The position numbers and the translations under genes were made by a program. Under the pieces are notes generated by a model. The model ran no database searches. It saw nothing but the letters and a program-made list of their open reading frames with translations, and had not been told where the DNA came from. Source: Chersky-840 sp035532735 (lineage in GTDB: Bacteria > Actinomycetota > Acidimicrobiia > Acidimicrobiales > UBA8190). From it: a stretch of DNA of 64,000 nt. The stretch lies in NCBI GenBank assembly GCA_035532735.1, contig DATKQM010000013.1, positions 62,001 through 126,000 of the forward strand, given 5' to 3'. Below are positions 1-8,299 of the stretch, piece after piece (within the stretch, counting starts at the first letter, position 1; every line of letters starts with the position of its first letter).

Positions 1-477
1 ATGCCCTACCTGGCGTACGACGACGTCGACTTCGACGTCATCATCGGCACCTACGGGGACAACTTCGACCGCTACGCCATCCGGATCAACGAGATCCGCG
101 AGTCGGTGCGGATCTTGTGGCAGGTGCTCGACAAGATGCCCCCCGGTGACTACCGGGTGCAGGACAAGAAGGTCACGCCGCCCCCGCGCGCCCGCATCGA
201 CGAGTCCATGGAAGCCCTCATCCACCATTTCAAGATCTTCACCGAGGGCTTCAAGGTCCCCGAGGGCGAAGTGTACGTGGCGATCGAGTCACCGCGCGGT
301 GAGCTCGGCTGCTACCTCGTGTCCGACGGGTCTTCCAAACCGTTCCGGATGCACATCCGGGCGCCGTCGTTCGTGAACCTCCAGAGCCTCCCGGTCATGA
401 TGCACGGCGGGCTCGTAGCCGACGCCGTGGCCACCATCTCCTCGGTGGACCCGGTCATGGGTGAGGTGGACCGGTGA
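1..477 (+). CDS. nuoD: NADH-quinone oxidoreductase subunit D, C-terminal part (5' end outside window)
   Basis: This is the last 158 residues of the 49-kDa subunit, which lines the quinone-binding cavity of complex I together with NuoB. The family is usually about 400 residues, so the true start lies upstream; the ATG at position 1 is an internal methionine. Visible family features are the DNFDRYAIRINEIRESV segment, the acidic and basic run around PPRARIDESMEALIHHFK, and the C-terminal DPVMGEVDR that normally ends NuoD. The stop overlaps the nuoE start by one base, so the two are translationally coupled. Confidence 0.95.
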   Translation: MPYLAYDDVDFDVIIGTYGDNFDRYAIRINEIRESVRILWQVLDKMPPGDYRVQDKKVTPPPRARIDESMEALIHHFKIFTEGFKVPEGEVYVAIESPRGELGCYLVSDGSSKPFRMHIRAPSFVNLQSLPVMMHGGLVADAVATISSVDPVMGEVDR

Positions 478-1097
478 TGTCGACGGCAGGCTCGGTTCAC
501 CTCTCGGCGGACATCGTGACCCGGGCGCGCGAGCTCATCGACCTCTACCCGCATCCGCGCTCGGCGCTCATCCCCATCTGCCACCTGGCCCAGGAGCAGG
601 ACGGCTGGCTGAGGCCAGAGGCCATCGACGAGATCGCCGCGCTGGTGGGGCTCACGCCGGCCGAGGTGCTCGGCACGGCCTCGTTCTACGAGATGCTCCA
701 CACCGAGCCCGTCGGGACCTACGTGATCGCGGTGTGCACGAACATCGCCTGCATGCTGCGGGGCGCCTACGAGCTGCTCGATCACATCCAAGACAGCCTC
801 GAGGTACGGGCCGGAGCCACGACGGCCGATGGGATGTTCACCCTCGAGGAGACCGAGTGCATCGCGGACTGCGGTCGGGCTCCGTGTCTGGCGGTGAACC
901 ACCGGTTCGTTGGCGACGTGACCCCCGAATCGTTCGACGGGCTCGTCGACGGACTACGGAACGGGACGATGGCCGACGACATCCCCCGACACGGCACCCT
1001 GGTGCGGGTCCGTCGTCAGGGTGGGCTGCGCGTCGATGACGCCACCATCAGGGCCGAGCGTGAGACGGCGTCGGCGAAGGCCACCGGAGGAGCCTGA
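477..1097 (+). CDS. nuoE: NADH-quinone oxidoreductase subunit E (24 kDa, [2Fe-2S])
   Basis: NuoE is the thioredoxin-like subunit of the NADH-oxidising arm and carries cluster N1a. The four ligands are visible as a CX4C pair (VCTNIACML) and a later CX3C pair (CIADCG). Length is 206 residues, slightly longer than many homologues because of a C-terminal tail rich in arginine and alanine. I chose the ATG at 477, whose A is shared with the nuoD stop; a GTG at 474 is also in frame. The stop overlaps the nuoF ATG by one base. Confidence 0.96.
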   Translation: MSTAGSVHLSADIVTRARELIDLYPHPRSALIPICHLAQEQDGWLRPEAIDEIAALVGLTPAEVLGTASFYEMLHTEPVGTYVIAVCTNIACMLRGAYELLDHIQDSLEVRAGATTADGMFTLEETECIADCGRAPCLAVNHRFVGDVTPESFDGLVDGLRNGTMADDIPRHGTLVRVRRQGGLRVDDATIRAERETASAKATGGA

Positions 1098-2401
1098 TGG
1101 CGATCACCGAGGCCCCCCGGATCGTGACGTCGCGTCTCGAGCACGACGACTCCCACACGCTCGAGCGCTACCTGGCCACAGGTGGGTATGAGGGGCTCCG
1201 AAAAGCGTTGTCGATGTCGCCCGAGGACGTGGCCCGCGAGGTGGACGCCGTCAGTCTGCTGGGCCGGGGCGGGGCGGGATTCCCGGCCGGGCGGAAATGG
1301 TCGATGCTGCGCAAGGCGCCCACGACCTATCTCGTGGTCAACGGCGACGAGAGCGAGCCGGCCACGTTCAAGGACCACCTCCTCGTCGAGCGCGACCCTC
1401 ATCAACTCATCGAAGGCGTGGTCATCGCCGCCTATGCCATTCAGGCCACCCGGGCCTTCATCTACGTGCGCGGTGAGTTCGCTCTCGGCCTCGAGCGGGT
1501 CCAGAGCGCGCTGAACGATGCTTATGAGCACGGTGCGGTGGGTCGTGACATCTTCGGGTCGGGGTTCTCGATCGACGTGGTGGTGCACCCCGGGGCCGGC
1601 GCCTACATCTGCGGCGAGGAGACGGCGCTGCTCGAGAGCCTCGAGGGCAAGCGGGGCTTCCCCCGGATCAAGCCCCCGTACTTTCCCGCCGCCATCGGCC
1701 TCTACGGCGAGCCCACCGTGGTCAACAACGTGGAGACGCTGTCCAACTTGCCCTGGGTGATCATGAACGGTTCCGAGGCCTTCACCGCCCTCGGTGCGGG
1801 TCGTTCCACCGGCACGCGTTTGTTCGCGCTGGCCGGCCACGTCCGCAATCCGGGTGTCTATGAGGTGGAGATGGTGAAGACTACCTTCCGCGACCTCATC
1901 TTCGCCCCGATCCTGGGTGGTGGCATTCCCGGGGACCGGGAGCTGAAGGCGATCATCCCCGGCGGCGTGTCGGCCCCGTGGTTCGGGCCCGAGCACCTCG
2001 ATCTCCCCCTGGGCCAAGACGAAGTGGGCGAAGCCGGATCGATGCTCGGGTCGGGCTCGATCGTCGTCATGGACGACTCCACCTGCGTGGTGCGCGCCGC
2101 GTGGAGGATCACCCGCTTCTTCTGGCGCGAGTCGTGCGGCCAATGCACGCCGTGTCGCGAGGGGAGCGGGTGGTTGGAGAAGATCCTGCGTCGAATCGAG
2201 GACGGCGACGGCCGCGAGGCGGATGTGGACCTGCTCATGGACGTCTGTGACAACCTGGCGCCCGGTGTGTCGTGGCCGCCCCAGCAGACGACGATCTGCG
2301 TCTTGGGCTCGTCCATCCCGTCGTCGATCGCCTCGGCCATCCGGATGTTTCGCGACGAGTTCCTCGTGCACGTGAAGGACGGGGGATGTCCTCATGTCTG
2401 A
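1097..2401 (+). CDS. nuoF: NADH-quinone oxidoreductase subunit F (51 kDa, FMN and [4Fe-4S])
   Basis: NuoF binds NADH and FMN and passes electrons to cluster N3. The glycine-rich GRGGAGFPAGRKW near residue 60 is the nucleotide-binding loop. The segment GAGAYICGEETALLESLEG is the second conserved cofactor region. The [4Fe-4S] ligands are in ESCGQCTPCREGSGW, with a fourth cysteine further on in TTICVLG. The 434-residue length is typical. A GGAGG sits 6 bases before the ATG at 1097. The end overlaps nuoG by 8 bases. Confidence 0.97.
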   Translation: MAITEAPRIVTSRLEHDDSHTLERYLATGGYEGLRKALSMSPEDVAREVDAVSLLGRGGAGFPAGRKWSMLRKAPTTYLVVNGDESEPATFKDHLLVERDPHQLIEGVVIAAYAIQATRAFIYVRGEFALGLERVQSALNDAYEHGAVGRDIFGSGFSIDVVVHPGAGAYICGEETALLESLEGKRGFPRIKPPYFPAAIGLYGEPTVVNNVETLSNLPWVIMNGSEAFTALGAGRSTGTRLFALAGHVRNPGVYEVEMVKTTFRDLIFAPILGGGIPGDRELKAIIPGGVSAPWFGPEHLDLPLGQDEVGEAGSMLGSGSIVVMDDSTCVVRAAWRITRFFWRESCGQCTPCREGSGWLEKILRRIEDGDGREADVDLLMDVCDNLAPGVSWPPQQTTICVLGSSIPSSIASAIRMFRDEFLVHVKDGGCPHV

Positions 2402-5174
2402 TCCCGTCGTGACGTCGCACCACGGCATCGCCCCCAAGGTCGATGAAGGCGCCTCGGTCACCTTCACCCTCGACGGCCGCGAGGTGACCGCGCCGGCGGG
2501 CCAATTCCTGATCGCCGCGGCCGAGCAGGCGGGGACCTTCATCCCGCGTTTTTGCTATCACCCGCGGATGAAGCCGGTGGGCATGTGCCGGATGTGCCTC
2601 GTCGAGGTGACCGGACCGCGCGGTGCGACGTTGCAGCCCGCCTGCTACGTGCCTGTCGCCGAGGGGATGGATGTCGACACGACCTCGGAGAAGGTCAAGA
2701 AGGCCCAGGACGGCGTGCTCGAGTTCCTGCTCGTGAACCACCCCCTCGACTGCCCGGTGTGTGACAAGGGTGGTGAGTGCCCCCTCCAGGACCAGGTGCT
2801 CGCCTTCGGGCCCGGCGAGAGTCGGTTCCTCGAGGAGAAGCGGCACTGGGCCAAGCCCATCCCGATCTCCGCGCTCGTCTTGTTGGACCGCGAGCGGTGC
2901 ATCCAATGCGGCCGGTGTGTCCGGTTCGCGGCCGAGATCGCGGGCGAGGCGCAGATCGACTTCCTGGGACGGGGCGACGCCATCGAGGTGAACGTCTTCG
3001 AGGACCACGTCTTCACGTCGTACTTCAGCGGGAACACCGTGCAGATCTGCCCGGTGGGCGCGCTCACGGCATCGCCTTACCGTTTCACGGCGCGGCCGTG
3101 GGACCTCGACCAGGTCGAGTCGACGTGCACGCTGTGCGCCTTCGGGTGTCGCGCCGCGGTCCAGTCCTCGTCCAACCGGGTCACGCGCCTGCTCGGGATC
3201 GACAGTGACCCGTTGAACCAGAGCTGGCTCTGTGACAAGGGCCGGTTCGGCTTCGAGGCCGTCAACGCCGAGGACCGACTGGTCGAGCCGCACCTGCGCC
3301 GGAGCGGTGAAGGCACGAACGCCGGCGTGGACGAGCTCGTGCCGGTGTCGTGGAGCGAGGCGCTGACCCTCGTGGCCGAGCGCCTGGCCCGCGTGCGGGC
3401 CGAGGAGGGCCCCGAGGCCATCGGGGTGCTCGGCGGGGCCCGGCTCTCCAACGAGGACGCCTATGCGTGGGCCAAGCTCGCCAAGTCGGTGATCGGGACC
3501 GACTCGGTCGACGCCCAGCTCGGCGACGGCCTGCCCGCCGAGGTCGTGCTCGGTCTGCCCCGGGCCACCATCGACGAGGCGTGCGCGGCGTCGTGCGTCG
3601 TGGTCCTGTCCGGCGACCTGCGAGAGGAATTGCCCGTCCTGTTCCTTCGTCTGCGGGGGGCGGCCATCGACGGGGACGTCCCTGTCATCGAGCTCGCGCC
3701 TCGCGCCGGGGCGTTGAGCGAATTCGCCACCGCGGTGCTGCCCTATCGCCCCGGCGAGGCGGCCACGTTGGCCCGGGCTCTGGCGGCTGGAGGCGAGGGT
3801 GGCGAGACCGGTCATCCCGACTCGGTGGAGGTCGAGGCCTGGGCCGCGGCCCGGCAGGCTCTGGGGCGCGCCGGCGTCGGTGGTGAGGGAGTCGTCGTCG
3901 TGATCGGCCGGCCGTCACTGGCCGAGGACGGCGCGCTCATCGCCGAGGCCGCCGCCGCCATGGCGCAAGCGTGGCCCCAGGCCCGATTCCTTCCCGCTCT
4001 TCGTCGGGGCAACGTCATGGGCGCCCTCGACATGGGCCTCGCCCCGGGCCTGCTGCCGGGCCGGGTGAGCCTGGACGAGGGCCGGGCGTGGTTCGAGGCG
4101 GCGTGGGGATCGGTTCCCGCCGCCCGGGGTCGTGACGCCGCGGCCATCTTGCGAGCGTTGGCGGACGGTTCGATGAAGGCGGTCGTGCTGTTGGGGTCGG
4201 ACCCCATCGGCGACTTCCCCGACCGGGCCCTCGCCGAGGAGGCACTCGGTCGGGCCGGGTTCGTGGTGGCGGTGGACGGCTTTCTGTCCTTGTCGGCGGC
4301 CCTGGCCGATGTGGTGCTGCCGGTGGCCATCGCGCATGAACGGACGGGAACCACCACGAACATCGAAGGTCGGGTCACCCGTCTGGCGCAGAAGCTCGTG
4401 TCACCGGGCCAGTGCTGGCCGGACTGGATGGTCGCCTCCGAGCTCGCCGATCGGCTCAGCGGAGGGCTCGGTGTCTCGAGCGCGGCCGAGCTCTGGGACG
4501 AGATCGAGTGCCTGGCGCCGTCGCACGCCGGGATCACCCGGGTCGTCCTCGACACGCCGGCGGCACGCGACGGGATCGTCGCTCCCTTGCCGGCGTCACC
4601 GGTCCGAATCGCCACACGCCGGGTCCTGGCGCCGTTCGACCCCATGGCCACACCGGGCATCGACGCCGTCGAGGCCCAGGGAGCCCCGCCGCGCGCCGGG
4701 CTGGCCGAGCCTCCCGGCGGCGATGAGCTCCTCGCAGCGTCTAACGGCTCGTCGTCCAACGGCGGCGCGCCGGCCCGACCCCGCTCCCTGCGCTGGCCGG
4801 TGCCGGTCGAGGCCGTGACCCTTCCCGCCCCCGACAGCTACTCGCTGCGCCTCGTGTCGCCGCGTCGGCTCTACGACCACGGTGTGTTGCTCGAAGCGTG
4901 CAGCTCCCTCGCCCCCCTGGCGCCGTCGGCCACGGTGCGGGCCAATTCCTATGACCTCGGGCGTTTCGGGGTCGCGACTCCGGCGCGGGTGCGGGTCCGG
5001 TCGTCGAGAGCCGCCCTCGAATTCGAGGCTGTGGCCGATGACGGGGTGCCGCGCGGCGTGGTGTGCATCGACTTCAACCTCCACACCGACGACCCCGGCG
5101 CCGAGCGGGCCGGAGCGTCGGCGTTGATCGACGCCGGCGAGCCCGTCATCGACGTCCGGTTGGAGACGTTGTGA
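2394..5174 (+). CDS. nuoG: NADH-quinone oxidoreductase subunit G (75 kDa, multi-cluster)
   Basis: NuoG carries an N-terminal ferredoxin-like region followed by a molybdopterin-oxidoreductase-like body without expected Mo function. Visible iron-sulfur segments in order are CYHPRMKPVGMCRMCLVEV, CPVCDKGGECPLQDQ, RERCIQCGRCVRF and NTVQICPVGAL, followed by the CTLCAFGC motif that opens the molybdopterin-like domain. At 926 residues it is of usual size. A low-complexity linker near residue 790 (serine, asparagine and glycine rich) precedes a C-terminal domain related to the molybdopterin dinucleotide-binding fold. It overlaps nuoF by 8 bases and nuoH by one. Confidence 0.96.
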   Translation: MSDPVVTSHHGIAPKVDEGASVTFTLDGREVTAPAGQFLIAAAEQAGTFIPRFCYHPRMKPVGMCRMCLVEVTGPRGATLQPACYVPVAEGMDVDTTSEKVKKAQDGVLEFLLVNHPLDCPVCDKGGECPLQDQVLAFGPGESRFLEEKRHWAKPIPISALVLLDRERCIQCGRCVRFAAEIAGEAQIDFLGRGDAIEVNVFEDHVFTSYFSGNTVQICPVGALTASPYRFTARPWDLDQVESTCTLCAFGCRAAVQSSSNRVTRLLGIDSDPLNQSWLCDKGRFGFEAVNAEDRLVEPHLRRSGEGTNAGVDELVPVSWSEALTLVAERLARVRAEEGPEAIGVLGGARLSNEDAYAWAKLAKSVIGTDSVDAQLGDGLPAEVVLGLPRATIDEACAASCVVVLSGDLREELPVLFLRLRGAAIDGDVPVIELAPRAGALSEFATAVLPYRPGEAATLARALAAGGEGGETGHPDSVEVEAWAAARQALGRAGVGGEGVVVVIGRPSLAEDGALIAEAAAAMAQAWPQARFLPALRRGNVMGALDMGLAPGLLPGRVSLDEGRAWFEAAWGSVPAARGRDAAAILRALADGSMKAVVLLGSDPIGDFPDRALAEEALGRAGFVVAVDGFLSLSAALADVVLPVAIAHERTGTTTNIEGRVTRLAQKLVSPGQCWPDWMVASELADRLSGGLGVSSAAELWDEIECLAPSHAGITRVVLDTPAARDGIVAPLPASPVRIATRRVLAPFDPMATPGIDAVEAQGAPPRAGLAEPPGGDELLAASNGSSSNGGAPARPRSLRWPVPVEAVTLPAPDSYSLRLVSPRRLYDHGVLLEACSSLAPLAPSATVRANSYDLGRFGVATPARVRVRSSRAALEFEAVADDGVPRGVVCIDFNLHTDDPGAERAGASALIDAGEPVIDVRLETL

Positions 5175-6400
5175 TGGGCGGAATGCTCGGTCTGGGCGAC
5201 CCGCTCTTCGGGCACGGCGTGCACTGGGTGGAGCTCCTGATCGTCGTGATCAAGGTGTTCGTGGCCTTCGGGGCGCTCATGGTGTCGGTCATGCTCATGA
5301 TCTGGTTCGAGCGCAAGGTCATCTCGGACATGCAGGCGCGCGTCGGTCCCAACCGGGCCGGACCCTGGGGCCTGCTCCAGACCCTGGCGGACGGGATCAA
5401 GCTCTTTTTCAAAGAGGACCTCCTGCCCGAGCGTGCCGATCGGACCGTCTTCAAGCTGGCGCCCTATCTATCGATCCTGCCGGCCTTCTTGTCCTTCGCC
5501 ATCGTGCCGGTGGGGGGGCTGGTGACGGTCTTCGGGCATCGGTTCGAGCTCCAGGTGGCCGACCCTCCCGTGGGCATCTTGTTCCTGCTGGCCATGTCGT
5601 CGATCTCGGTCTACGGCGTGATGCTGGCCGGGTGGTCGTCGGGGTCGAAGTACCCTCTGCTCGGCTCGGTGCGGGCCTCGGCCCAGATGATCTCCTACGA
5701 GGCCGCCCTCGGCCTGACCGTGACCATGGTGGTGTTGCTCGCCGGCTCCTTGTCGACCCGGGCCATCGTCGAGCACCAGTCGCACACCTTCTTCGGGAGC
5801 TGGTACCTCATCCACACCGGCATCCTTCCCTTCTTCTTGTTCATGATCGCCATCACCGCCGAGCTGACCCGACCTCCCTTCGACCTCGTCGAGGCCGAGC
5901 AGGAGCTCGTGGGTGGCTTCAACACCGAGTACTCGTCGATCCGGTTCGCGCTGTTCTTCATGGCCGAGTTCATGAACACGATCACGATGTCGGCCATCGT
6001 CGTGACCCTGTTCCTGGGCGGGCCTGACGGGCCCACGCCCCACGTGTTCATCTTGTCGTGGGTGGTCCCGGTGCTGTGGTTCTTGGGCAAGACCCTCATC
6101 TTCCTTTTCATCTACGTGTGGCTGCGCGCCGCCTTGCCCCGGCTCCGCTATGACCAGCTCATGGACCTGGGTTGGAAGGTCCTCATCCCGCTGTCGCTCG
6201 GGTGGGTCCTCGTGCTCGCCGCCTTCTTGGTGTCACGGTGGTGGGGCGTGGGCGTGATCGTGGCGCTGGTCGCAGCGGGCGGACTGCTCTTGCGATCGGT
6301 CATCGTCGGCTCCGAGCGTGACGAGTCGATCGAGGCCCCCGATCCCGGCGCGCCCGATCCCGGCGTCCCCGGCGTCGATGCGCCGGGGATGGTGCGCTGA
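5174..6400 (+). CDS. nuoH: NADH-quinone oxidoreductase subunit H
   Basis: NuoH is the membrane subunit joining the peripheral arm to the proton-pumping arm and forming part of the quinone chamber. It is a multi-span protein of 408 residues. Conserved segments include WFERKVISDMQARVGPNRAG after the first helix, LLQTLADGIKLFFKED, and the acidic loop ELTRPPFDLVEAEQELVGG characteristic of the family. The ATG at 5174 shares its A with the nuoG stop; the longer in-frame opening upstream is arginine-rich shadow sequence. The C-terminal tail is aspartate and proline rich. Confidence 0.96.
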   Translation: MGGMLGLGDPLFGHGVHWVELLIVVIKVFVAFGALMVSVMLMIWFERKVISDMQARVGPNRAGPWGLLQTLADGIKLFFKEDLLPERADRTVFKLAPYLSILPAFLSFAIVPVGGLVTVFGHRFELQVADPPVGILFLLAMSSISVYGVMLAGWSSGSKYPLLGSVRASAQMISYEAALGLTVTMVVLLAGSLSTRAIVEHQSHTFFGSWYLIHTGILPFFLFMIAITAELTRPPFDLVEAEQELVGGFNTEYSSIRFALFFMAEFMNTITMSAIVVTLFLGGPDGPTPHVFILSWVVPVLWFLGKTLIFLFIYVWLRAALPRLRYDQLMDLGWKVLIPLSLGWVLVLAAFLVSRWWGVGVIVALVAAGGLLLRSVIVGSERDESIEAPDPGAPDPGVPGVDAPGMVR

Positions 6401-7269
6401 TGGGACTGTTCTCCGGTTTCCGAGACGATCTGCATTTCTTCGGCGGCTTCCGGGTCACGCTCGAGCAGATGACGCGCCAGCGGGTCACCCGACAGTACCC
6501 GCGTGAGAAGAAGCCCAAGCAGGTCCGCAACCACGGTCGACACGTCCTCAACCGCTACGAGGACGGCATGGAGAAGTGCATCGGCTGCGAGCTGTGCGCC
6601 GGAGTGTGTCCTGCGGACTGCATCTACGTCCGGGGCGCCGACAACCAGCCTGAGGAACCGGTCTCGCCGGGCGAGCGGTACGGGTTCGTTTACGAGATCA
6701 ACTACTTGCGTTGTATCCACTGCGACATGTGTGTCGAAGCGTGTCCCACCGAGGCCATCACCGAGTCCAAGCTCTTCGAGTTCTCCTTCACCAACCGGGC
6801 CGACGCCATCTACACCAAGGACGAGTTGCTCGTCGACGACGCCGGCCGGCCCCAGCGACTTCCCTGGGAGGACTGGCGCGAAGGCGACGACCAGCACACG
6901 TCGGGTTGGATGCGGGCCACCTCACCGTCGGGAGTGGCGGCCTACGAGGGAAAGGTGCAGTGGTCGGGCGAGTTGGGGTACGGGGTCCGGCCTCCCGAGG
7001 GTGGGCAGTCCGAGGAACGCGACGACGCCCGGACCGGCAGCCGTCAGCTCCGGGAGACCTTCTCGTCGCATCTCGACGACATCGACCGGCTCCCCGACCA
7101 GCAAGGGATGCGAGGCATCGCCAACCGGATGCGGGCGAGGATGGAGCAACGGATCCCGCCCCCGGTACGAGCCCGGATGGAGCAACGCGCCGCGGCGAAG
7201 CGCGGGCCCGGCGACCGGCCGGCACCGACGGTGTGGGTGGAGAATCCCACCACGAAGAGCGAGGGCTGA
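6400..7269 (+). CDS. nuoI: NADH-quinone oxidoreductase subunit I (two [4Fe-4S])
   Basis: NuoI is the 8Fe ferredoxin subunit carrying clusters N6a and N6b near the membrane. Both motifs are clear: CIGCELCAGVCPADCI around residue 64 and CIHCDMCVEACPTEAI around residue 106. The protein is 289 residues; the ferredoxin core ends near residue 180 and a long charged C-terminal tail with repeated RMEQR segments follows, which is longer than in proteobacterial homologues. The start overlaps the nuoH stop by one base, and the end overlaps nuoJ by one. Confidence 0.96.
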   Translation: MGLFSGFRDDLHFFGGFRVTLEQMTRQRVTRQYPREKKPKQVRNHGRHVLNRYEDGMEKCIGCELCAGVCPADCIYVRGADNQPEEPVSPGERYGFVYEINYLRCIHCDMCVEACPTEAITESKLFEFSFTNRADAIYTKDELLVDDAGRPQRLPWEDWREGDDQHTSGWMRATSPSGVAAYEGKVQWSGELGYGVRPPEGGQSEERDDARTGSRQLRETFSSHLDDIDRLPDQQGMRGIANRMRARMEQRIPPPVRARMEQRAAAKRGPGDRPAPTVWVENPTTKSEG

Positions 7270-7952
7270 TGGTCAGCCCTCTACTCGCCACCACGTCGAG
7301 TGTCGACGCCCTGACCTTCGCCATCGCCGCCGTGGTCGTGCTGAGCGGAGCCGTGGGAGTGGTGGTGGCCCGCAATCCGGTGCACTCGGCGCTCATGCTC
7401 GTCATGACGCTCTTCGGCGTGGCCGTGCTCTTCGTCGAGCAGCAAGCCAACTTCCTGGCCGCGGTGCAGGTCATCGTGTACGCCGGCGCCATCGTGGTCC
7501 TGTTCTTGTTCGTCATCATGTTCCTCGGGGTCGACCGCGAGGAGAGCCTCGAGAAAGAGCCCTTGCGGGCCCAGCGTCCGTTGGCCGGGGGCCTCATCGT
7601 CCTCGGTCTGGCCGGGCTGCTCCTTATGGGATTCGGTGCGCATTGGTCGGTGGGGGCGAAGTCGATCGCCGGGCCGTCCCGGAACCAGCCCGGTGGGGAT
7701 GTGTCTGCGCTCGGCAAGTCGGTGTTCACGACGTACCTCTTCGCCTTCGAGATCACCTCGGCGCTGCTCGTGATCGCGGTCGTAGGCGCCGTCGTGTTGG
7801 CGCGGCGCCCCGGGGGTGCGCTCGGGGGATCGGACCGCGACGCGGATGAGCCCGACACCTCCGGCGACGGTGTCACCTCCGGCGACGGTGTCACCTCCGG
7901 TGATGCCGACACACCCGGCGATACGGCCGAGACCGAGGGGGTCTCGCCATGA
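7269..7952 (+). CDS. nuoJ: NADH-quinone oxidoreductase subunit J
   Basis: NuoJ is a membrane subunit of complex I, here 227 residues with about five hydrophobic helices. The family signature is seen in ARNPVHSALMLVMTLFGVA, QVIVYAGAIVVLFLFVIM and the later ALLVIAVVGAVVLARR. The cytoplasmic tail after residue 190 is built from short SGDGVT repeats, which result from an 18-bp DNA repeat. I start it at the ATG at 7269 that shares its A with the nuoI stop; an in-frame extension upstream overlaps nuoI and is not coding. The stop overlaps nuoK by 4 bases. Confidence 0.94.
   Translation: MVSPLLATTSSVDALTFAIAAVVVLSGAVGVVVARNPVHSALMLVMTLFGVAVLFVEQQANFLAAVQVIVYAGAIVVLFLFVIMFLGVDREESLEKEPLRAQRPLAGGLIVLGLAGLLLMGFGAHWSVGAKSIAGPSRNQPGGDVSALGKSVFTTYLFAFEITSALLVIAVVGAVVLARRPGGALGGSDRDADEPDTSGDGVTSGDGVTSGDADTPGDTAETEGVSP
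7857..7910 (+). repeat. 18-bp tandem repeat in the 3' end of nuoJ
   Basis: The unit acctccggcgacggtgtc occurs twice exactly (7857-7874, 7875-7892) and a third time in degenerate form (7893-7910). Because 18 is divisible by three the repeat preserves the frame and encodes the SGDGVT tail of NuoJ. Confidence 0.85.
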
Positions 7953-8254
7953 GCCTCGGCGGGGCGTGGTACCTGGGGCTGGCGGCGGTGGTGTTCTCGA
8001 TCGGTGCCCTGGGGCTGCTCGTGCGACGGAACGTGCTCGTCATGTTCATGTGTGTCGAGCTCATGCTCAATGCCGCCAACCTGACGTTCGTGACCTTCTC
8101 CCGCATGCTCAACGACATCGGCGGCCAGGCGCTCGTGTTCTTCACGCTCGTGGTCGCCGCCGCCGAGGTGGTCGTGGGCCTCGGCATCGTGGTGGCGATC
8201 TTCCGGCGTCGCCGTAACGCCACCGCCGACGACTTCCACATCATGCGGGGCTGA
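7949..8254 (+). CDS. nuoK: NADH-quinone oxidoreductase subunit K
   Basis: NuoK is a small three-helix membrane subunit with conserved glutamates used in proton translocation. Length is 101 residues, which is standard. The segment MFMCVELMLNAANLTFV holds the conserved helix-2 glutamate, and VVAAAEVVVGLGIVVAIFR the helix-3 glutamate. It overlaps the nuoJ stop by 4 bases (ATGA). A 45-bp gap to nuoL is the largest spacing inside this operon. Confidence 0.96.
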   Translation: MSLGGAWYLGLAAVVFSIGALGLLVRRNVLVMFMCVELMLNAANLTFVTFSRMLNDIGGQALVFFTLVVAAAEVVVGLGIVVAIFRRRRNATADDFHIMRG

Positions 8255-8299
8255 CCCCGCCGCCCAACTGACGCCAAACGATCCGAGACGCCCAACCAC

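Noticed and set aside
1016..2542. Long open frames on the minus strand opposite nuo genes
   Set aside because: These are antisense shadows of high-GC coding sequence: arginine, histidine and proline rich, no motifs, and opposite clearly identified genes.
8265..8285. A partial match to the TetR operator (aactgacg) in the gap before nuoL
   Set aside because: Only the left half matches and no dyad is present, so it is most likely chance.
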